From the NCBI GenBank assembly GCA_021647375.1, contig JAKIUV010000089.1, positions 1 through 11,012 on the forward strand: a stretch of DNA of 11,012 nt. Direction: 5' to 3'. Below are positions 7,109 through 11,012 of this stretch, piece after piece. Position 1 is the first letter of the stretch. Every line of letters starts with the position of its first letter. The notes below the pieces were generated by a model. The model was given only the letters and a program-made list of their open reading frames with translations, ran no database searches and had not been told where the DNA came from. Both the position numbers and the translations under genes were made by a program. Source of the stretch: Robiginitomaculum sp. Its GTDB lineage: Bacteria; Pseudomonadota; Alphaproteobacteria; Caulobacterales; Maricaulaceae.

Positions 7109-7630
7109 ATGACCCCGAATATGAACCGTAGAAATTTTGTAATTGCGAGTGCGTCCCTAGCGGCGGCAGGTGGACTTGGCGCAGGGGTAAGCTATGCTAA
7201 TGGTAAGAATCAACATAAAGACGAAAATATGAATACCAATATTGACTGGAAATCCATCACGAAATCCGAATGGAAAACCCGGCTGACCGAGCAGGAATTT
7301 TATGTTATGCGCAAAGAGGGTACGGAACGCCCCGGCTCTTCGCCGCTCAATAACGAAAAACGCGCCGGCACATTTAACTGTGCCGCTTGTGGTCTGCCTT
7401 TGTTTGAGAGCGTGACCAAATACGAAAGCGGTACAGGCTGGCCAAGTTTTTGGCAGCCAATCAAAGGCAATATCGAAACTAAGCGTGATTTCAAAATGCT
7501 GGTTCCGCGCACCGAATATCACTGCGCCAGATGCGGCGCCCACCAAGGCCACGTTTTCAAAGACGGCCCCAAGCCAACGGGCTTGCGCTATTGCAATAAC
7601 GGCGTAGCGCTGGATTTTGTGCCGTCTTAA
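7109..7630 (+). CDS. msrB: Tat-exported methionine-R-sulfoxide reductase B
   Basis: Reduces the R isomer of methionine sulfoxide in oxidised proteins. The 173-residue product has a twin-arginine-type leader: MNRRNFVIASASLAAAGG (5-22) with RR at 7-8, a hydrophobic Ala/Gly core and SYA before Asn31, so it is probably folded in the cytoplasm and exported. The MsrB domain follows: zinc ligands C91/C94 (CAAC) and C139/C142 (CARC), the active-site loop SGTGWPSFW (107-115), HQGHVF (145-150), and RYCNN (160-164) with catalytic C162. The position of the E. coli resolving Cys (GCGWPSF) is Thr109, as in many MsrBs that lack it, so recycling must use another cysteine or an external thiol donor. The start at 7109 has GGAGA 5 bases upstream; an in-frame ATG at 7097 lacks one. 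It lies 57 bases after ubiA. Confidence 0.93.
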   Translation: MTPNMNRRNFVIASASLAAAGGLGAGVSYANGKNQHKDENMNTNIDWKSITKSEWKTRLTEQEFYVMRKEGTERPGSSPLNNEKRAGTFNCAACGLPLFESVTKYESGTGWPSFWQPIKGNIETKRDFKMLVPRTEYHCARCGAHQGHVFKDGPKPTGLRYCNNGVALDFVPS

Positions 7631-7658
7631 CAGGTGACAAACTAATTCATATGTGTAC

Positions 7659-7678
7659 TTTCTCCGCTTAAGGAGAGA
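7659..7678 (+). promoter_or_regulatory. Hairpin hiding the ribosome binding site of the MarR gene
   Basis: TCTCC (7661-7665) pairs perfectly with GGAGA (7672-7676) across a 6-base loop (GCTTAA). The stem extends by a T-G pair and a T-A pair to 7659/7678. The right arm is the Shine-Dalgarno sequence of the MarR-family gene, 8 bases before its ATG at 7686. In RNA this would block ribosome binding unless melted or unwound, as in simple RNA thermometers. As DNA it is also a short palindrome that could be an operator. The function is inferred; the pairing is seen directly. Confidence 0.5.
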
Positions 7679-7685
7679 TTATATC

Positions 7686-8117
7686 ATGGCCATTGCCCGT
7701 CCAACCCACCGTAGATTATTCGCCGTGTTCGACCATGCTTATGGCCGCTTGTCGCGTAGGGCGGGGGCGGTGTTGGCGGATGTCGGGGTTAAGCCTGCAC
7801 AGGCCACGGCTTTGGTGTATTTGGGCTATCATAATGGCTGTCAGTTGTCGGAACTGGCGGCGGGTGTCGGGGCGGGCAATGCGGCGGTCACCGGGCTGGT
7901 TGACCGGATGGTAAAAACGGGCTTGGTAGAGCGCCGAAAACTCCAGAGCGATGGGCGCGGCAAAACCGTGCACCTAACGCCTGATGGCCTCGCGAAACGT
8001 GAACAAGTCATGCAGCGCCTGCGCACACTGGACGAGAAACTTTCCAAGAATTTTACAGACGCGGAAATGGAAATCATCTATAAGTTCCTACACACTGCCA
8101 GCGAAATGGAAACTTAG
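7686..8117 (+). CDS. MarR-family transcriptional regulator
   Basis: A 143-residue winged-helix regulator. N-terminal helix about residues 5-33; the wHTH runs from about 38 to 106: LSELAAGVGAGNAAVTGLVDRMVKTGLVERR, where GNAAVTGLVDRMVKTG (64-79) is the recognition helix, then the wing with SDGRGKTVHLTPDG (88-101), the conserved D89/R91 pair of the family. A C-terminal dimerisation helix follows. MarR proteins usually repress nearby genes and release DNA on binding a phenolic or oxidant ligand. I chose the ATG at 7686 because AAGGAGAG lies about 8 bases upstream; an upstream in-frame GTG at 7653 has no site. It ends 2 bases before ubiD, so both are on one transcript. Control of ubiD (a phenolic-acid decarboxylase) by a phenolic-type sensor is plausible, but the ligand and operator are not known. 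Confidence 0.9.
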   Translation: MAIARPTHRRLFAVFDHAYGRLSRRAGAVLADVGVKPAQATALVYLGYHNGCQLSELAAGVGAGNAAVTGLVDRMVKTGLVERRKLQSDGRGKTVHLTPDGLAKREQVMQRLRTLDEKLSKNFTDAEMEIIYKFLHTASEMET

Positions 8118-8119
8118 AT

Positions 8120-9628
8120 ATGGCCTATAAATCCTTACGTGAATTTATCGACAAGCTGGAAGCCGAGGGTGAGCTTGTGCGGGTCACGGAGCCTGTGTCT
8201 ACCGAGCTTGAGATGACCGAGATTGGGCGGCGTCTGGTCGAGACGGGGCCGGCGGTTTTGTTTGAAAATGTGGTTAAGGAGGACGGGACGAAATCCTCTA
8301 TGCCAGTGCTGATAAATTTGTTTTCCAAGGTTAAGCGCGTGGCCATGGGTGTGACTATGGGCGGTGTCGCGCGCACGACATCGACGGAATTGCGCGCAGT
8401 CGGAGAGTTGATGGCCGCACTGCGCCAACCGGAACCACCGCGCGGCATGAAAGATGCGTGGAGCAAACTCCCCATCCTGAAAACCGCCATGACCATGAAG
8501 CCTAAGACGGTGAAAAAAGCGCCGTGCCAAGAAGTGGTGCTGCTCGGTGATGATGCTTCGCTCGACCTTCTGCCCATACAGACCTGCTGGCCGGGGGAAC
8601 CTGCGCCGCTCATCACCTGGCCTTTAGTGGTTAGTAAGGGGCCGGGCGATAGTGCGCTGGACGATTACAATCTCGGCATTTACCGTATGCAAAAACGCGG
8701 GCCGCGCGAGGCGATTATGCGCTGGCTCAAACACCGGGGCGGCGCACAACATCATGCACGGTGGAAAGACAAGAAGCCTGAGCCATTACCAGTAGCCATC
8801 GTCATTGGTGCAGATCCCGGCACAATATTGGCCGCCGTGACGCCTGTGCCAGAAACCCTGTCCGAATATCAATTCGCCGGGCTTTTACGGGGCGAGAAAT
8901 TGGAATTGGTGGACTGTAAAACTGTGCCTCTGAAAGTGCCGGCTCATGCAGAAATTATCCTTGAGGGTCATGTGATGCTGGACGAATATGCGGACGAGGG
9001 GCCTTACGGCGACCATACGGGGTATTATAACTCGGTGGAGAAATTCCCGGTGTTTAAACTGACCGCCATCACCATGCGCAAAGATCCGATTTATCTGTCG
9101 ACCTATACCGGACGACCGCCGGACGAGCCGAGCGTTTTGGGCGAAGCCCTGAACGAGATATTCATCCCGCTCTTGCAGCAGCAATTCCCTGAAATAATAG
9201 ACTTTTGGTTGCCGCCGGAGGGATGCTCTTACCGCATTGCGGTGATTAGCATGAAGAAAGCCTATCCCGGTCACGCCAAACGGGTGATGATGGGCGCATG
9301 GTCATTCTTGCGCCAATTCATGTACACCAAATGGATTATAGTCGTGGACGACGACATCAACGCGCGGGACTGGAAAGACGTGATGTGGGCGGTCTCGACC
9401 CGCATGGACCCGGTCCGCGACACCACAATCATAGAAAACACCCCCATAGATTATCTAGACTTCGCCAGTACCGAGCCGTCCCTAGGCTCCAAAATAGGCC
9501 TAGACGCCACAAATAAAATAGGCGCAGAGACAAAACGCGAATGGGGCGAGGTCATAGAGATGGACGAAGATGTGGTGCGCGCGGTGACGGAGAAATGGGC
9601 GGCGATGTTTGATGGGGGCGAGGCGTAA
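8120..9628 (+). CDS. ubiD: UbiD prenylated-FMN-dependent 4-hydroxy-3-polyprenylbenzoate decarboxylase
   Basis: Removes the carboxyl group of polyprenyl-4-hydroxybenzoate in ubiquinone synthesis using prenylated FMN made by UbiX, which is not in this window. Length is 502 residues, normal for the family. The cofactor and metal site is intact: YNLGIYRMQ (183-191, N184 as Mn ligand, R189), RWLKHRGG (201-208), SEY (247-249, E248 as likely metal ligand), and DEGPYGDHTGYY (291-302), where E292 and D297 should form the catalytic acid pair with R189. RPPDEPSVLGEALNEIF (331-347) and the C-terminal WIIVVDDDINARDWKDVMWA are also typical. It follows the MarR gene by 2 bases and probably relies on coupling, since no good ribosome binding site is seen. 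A UbiD homologue acting on another aromatic acid is possible, but the close match and ubiA nearby favour ubiquinone synthesis. Confidence 0.95.
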   Translation: MAYKSLREFIDKLEAEGELVRVTEPVSTELEMTEIGRRLVETGPAVLFENVVKEDGTKSSMPVLINLFSKVKRVAMGVTMGGVARTTSTELRAVGELMAALRQPEPPRGMKDAWSKLPILKTAMTMKPKTVKKAPCQEVVLLGDDASLDLLPIQTCWPGEPAPLITWPLVVSKGPGDSALDDYNLGIYRMQKRGPREAIMRWLKHRGGAQHHARWKDKKPEPLPVAIVIGADPGTILAAVTPVPETLSEYQFAGLLRGEKLELVDCKTVPLKVPAHAEIILEGHVMLDEYADEGPYGDHTGYYNSVEKFPVFKLTAITMRKDPIYLSTYTGRPPDEPSVLGEALNEIFIPLLQQQFPEIIDFWLPPEGCSYRIAVISMKKAYPGHAKRVMMGAWSFLRQFMYTKWIIVVDDDINARDWKDVMWAVSTRMDPVRDTTIIENTPIDYLDFASTEPSLGSKIGLDATNKIGAETKREWGEVIEMDEDVVRAVTEKWAAMFDGGEA

Positions 9629-9651
9629 AACCTACACCCCCCAATCCGCTC

Positions 9652-9671
9652 ATACCCGCGAAGGCGGGTAT
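9652..9671. repeat. Small perfect hairpin repeat after ubiD
   Basis: ATACCCGC (9652-9659) and GCGGGTAT (9664-9671) form a perfect 8-base stem with the loop GAAG. The 'ATACCCGCGAAGGCGGGTAT' form with flanking TCCAG resembles a dispersed intergenic palindrome common in alphaproteobacteria. There is no T-run on either side, so it is not a normal intrinsic terminator, although it could stabilise the 3' end of the ubiD transcript. It marks the change from core to AT-rich sequence. Confidence 0.7.
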
Positions 9672-9724
9672 CCAGTTTGATGACTAATATGCGGGGCAGG
9701 AGCGTACGTTAGGATTATTCTAAA

Positions 9725-9752
9725 TTGACCGTTTCACAACTATGCATATACT
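9725..9752 (+). promoter_or_regulatory. Sigma70-like promoter of the ATPase gene
   Basis: TTGACC (9725-9730) and TATACT (9747-9752) are separated by 16 bases and differ from the TTGACA/TATAAT consensus by one base each. Transcription would start near 9759, giving a leader of about 30 bases before the ATG at 9789. It is by far the best promoter match in the window. Confidence 0.6.
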
Positions 9753-9788
9753 GATGTAACGAAAACAATCGATAATGTAGGTGGCGAT

Positions 9789-10823
9789 ATGAGGCTGAGA
9801 GAAATAAAACTAAGAAACTTTAGGTGTTACGAGAATGAATTTTCTGTAAAATTTGATGATTTCACGTGTTTGATTGGGAAAAATGATATTGGGAAATCTA
9901 CAATATTTGACGCACTTGAAATATTCTTTAACACAAAAAAAATAGATGTAGACGATAAAACAAAAAATTCAGAATCTAATATAGTATCTATTACATGCGT
10001 ATTTGATAATTTACCAGATACGATAGTTATAGACGCCAGTAACGAAACTTCCCTGCAAAACGAATATTTACTAAATAATGATGGATACCTTGAGATAACG
10101 CAGGAATATAAATGCGCAGAAAAATCTGCAAAACTAACCCAAACATTTGTGACAGCGAGCCATCCTTCCGACGATGGTATCAATGATTTGCTTGAGTTAA
10201 AAATTGCGGATTTAAAGAAGCGGGCAAAAGACCGTAGTGTTGACACAACAGATATTGACACACGAGTCAGCGCACTCATCAGAAAAGCTATATGGGAGGC
10301 CGGTCAAACTGAAAGTAAAGACATCAGGGAAATCCCCATTGATAAAGAAGGGGCCAAACAAATATGGGATTCCATTCAAGTATTTCTTCCATCATTTGCA
10401 TTATTCAAATCTGACAGAGTTAGCTCTGACCAAGACAGTGAAGCGCAGGACCCATTAAAAGAAGCAATCAAGGAGGCCACTCGGTCTGTAGAAGAGCAAT
10501 TCACAAAAATAATTACTCAAGTAGAAACCGAGGTTAAAAAAGTGGCTGACGCAACCTTAAAAAAACTAAATGAAATGGATCCAGAATTAACTTCTACTCT
10601 AAACCCAATAATCAAACCCAAACCGCTCGCTTCATTGTTTAGCACGAGCATAGTGGGTGATGAAAACATTCCTTTAAATAAGCGGGGTAGTGGCGTACGT
10701 CGCTTAATATTGTTAAATTTTTTTAGGGCAAAAGCGGAGCAATACGCAACCGACAAGAACAAACATTATGTAATATATGCAGTCGAAGAGCCTGAAACAA
10801 GCCAACTGTCAAGGGCGGAGTAA
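9789..10823 (+). pseudogene. OLD/ABC-type AAA ATPase, truncated after Walker B by an insertion sequence
   Basis: The 344-residue frame starts MRLREIKLRNFRCYENEFSV, then FDDFTCLIGKNDIGKSTIFDALEIFFN with a Walker A box GKNDIGKST (about 30-38), as in the AAA_15/AAA_21 and OLD-family ABC-like ATPases. A helical, partly coiled middle region (about 140-270) follows. The ABC signature NKRGSGVRRLILLNFFRA and a Walker B VIYAVEEPETSQ come next. Family members continue with HP and usually a C-terminal nuclease (often TOPRIM) or other effector domain; here five foreign residues (LSRAE) and a stop follow at an IS end that begins at 10807. The native part is therefore 9789-10806. A product would lack the D-loop, H-switch and effector region, so it is very likely inactive. 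The gene is visibly AT-rich against its neighbours, with its own promoter, suggesting horizontal gain of a defence-type gene. The exact defence family cannot be assigned. Confidence 0.8.
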
Positions 10824-10884
10824 AATCAGGCCATGTGGCGGCGTAAAAGTCTACCAGTACGCTGTGCTTAAATGATGTGATAAA
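10807..10884. mobile_element. End of an IS21-family-like element, interrupted
   Basis: The element appears to start with TGTCAAGGGCGG at 10807, exactly where homology of the ATPase ends. Two related repeats follow 23 bases apart: GGCGGAGTAAAATCAGGCCA (10814-10833) and GGCGGCGTAAAAGTCTACCA (10837-10856). Multiple short repeats containing 'GTAAAA' next to a TGT(C) terminus are characteristic of IS21-family ends, where they bind the IstA transposase. No istA or istB coding sequence is present because a second element interrupts it within about 80 bases. The family call rests on memory of these ends and is moderate. Confidence 0.6.
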
Positions 10885-11012
10885 GGAGACTGTTCAAAAT
10901 TCTGTGTCAGGTTAAACATTTAGATGTCCAGTATTTCATCTAAGCGTCCGTCGAAGTATATGGCGAGTTGCGAGAGGGTCAAGTTCCAATTGTGAATTGG
11001 CATTGTCCATTT
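10885..11012 (-). mobile_element. IS256-family element, right edge incomplete
   Basis: The left terminus is near GGAGACTGTTCAAAATTCTG (10885-10904), placed about 35 bases outside the stop codon of an IS256-type transposase, as usual in this family. The exact first base is uncertain; GATAAAG at 10879 is an alternative boundary. The other end and target duplication are beyond the window. It sits inside the IS21-like end, so it arrived later. Confidence 0.7.
10920..11012 (-). CDS. IS256-family transposase, C-terminal 30 residues
   Basis: The minus strand reads through from the right edge to a TAA at 10920-10922 and encodes 30 residues, including IHNWNLTLSQLAIYFDGRLD. The 'W...L.QL.I.F..R' ending is the hallmark of the IS256-family (DDE, Mutator-like) transposase C-terminus, which otherwise has about 400 residues. 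Only this tail is in the window, so nothing can be said about its active site or intactness. Confidence 0.8.
   Translation of the reverse strand, partial: KWTMPIHNWNLTLSQLAIYFDGRLDEILDI

Noticed and set aside
8125..8616. 163-codon open frame on the minus strand inside ubiD
   Set aside because: Antisense to strongly conserved ubiD; the translation looks like no known family and has no start signal.
9652..9671. Intrinsic terminator for ubiD
   Set aside because: The hairpin is perfect but has no T-run after it on either strand; a dispersed repeat explains it better.
9827..10279. 150-codon minus-strand open frame opposite the ATPase
   Set aside because: Ser/Phe-rich translation typical of a shadow of an AT-rich gene; the plus frame carries Walker A and B motifs.
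10807..10884. CRISPR-like or integron attC repeats from the two GTAAAA motifs
   Set aside because: Only two imperfect copies 23 bases apart, directly at the point of gene disruption; they fit IS21-type terminal repeats better.
1..11012. tRNA, rRNA or a CRISPR array
   Set aside because: No cloverleaf-like segment, ribosomal RNA stretch or regularly spaced repeat set was found on reading the gaps between genes.

Overview
The window looks like a chromosomal stretch of an alphaproteobacterium of moderate GC. The evidence is an SspB of the alpha type with its C-terminal ClpX tail, followed by fumC, a DUF4169 gene and a small ribbon-helix-helix gene, plus ubiquinone genes (ubiA, ubiD). A marine or aquatic lineage such as Maricaulales/Hyphomonadales or Rhodospirillales is possible, but this is a guess from gene content only. 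The last ~1.2 kb is different: it is AT-rich, carries a defence-like ATPase gene, and ends in nested insertion sequences.

Layout, left to right. (1) Minus-strand N-terminal part of an acyltransferase-3-like membrane protein, running off the left edge. (2) A plus-strand cluster sspB, fumC, DUF4169, RHH. The last three overlap by 4 and 14 bases, so they are probably translationally coupled. (3) A minus-strand block: rsmE, then a periplasmic TPR/TonB C-terminal protein, then prmA. The prmA 3' end overlaps the RHH gene tail to tail by 30 bases. Two of these three genes modify the ribosome (16S rRNA and protein L11). (4) A compound inverted repeat of about 88 bases in the intergenic space between divergent rsmE and ubiA. 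(5) A plus-strand series ubiA, Tat-type msrB, a MarR regulator and ubiD. The MarR and ubiD genes are 2 bases apart. ubiA and ubiD act in consecutive stages of ubiquinone synthesis: prenylation of 4-hydroxybenzoate, then decarboxylation of the product. (6) A small hairpin repeat after ubiD, a good sigma70-like promoter, and an AT-rich OLD/ABC-type ATPase gene. This gene is cut just after its Walker B motif by what looks like the end of an IS21-family element, which is itself interrupted by an IS256-family element running off the right edge.

The core genes are ordinary. The points most worth a second look are the exactly dated sequence of events at the right end (ATPase gene acquired, then IS21-like insertion, then IS256-like insertion), a hairpin that would hide the ribosome binding site of the MarR gene, the compound repeat before ubiA, and the unassigned TPR-TonB protein between two ribosome-modifying methyltransferases. 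No complete undescribed system is visible. The truncated ATPase could be the remains of a defence system whose other parts lie beyond the right edge.
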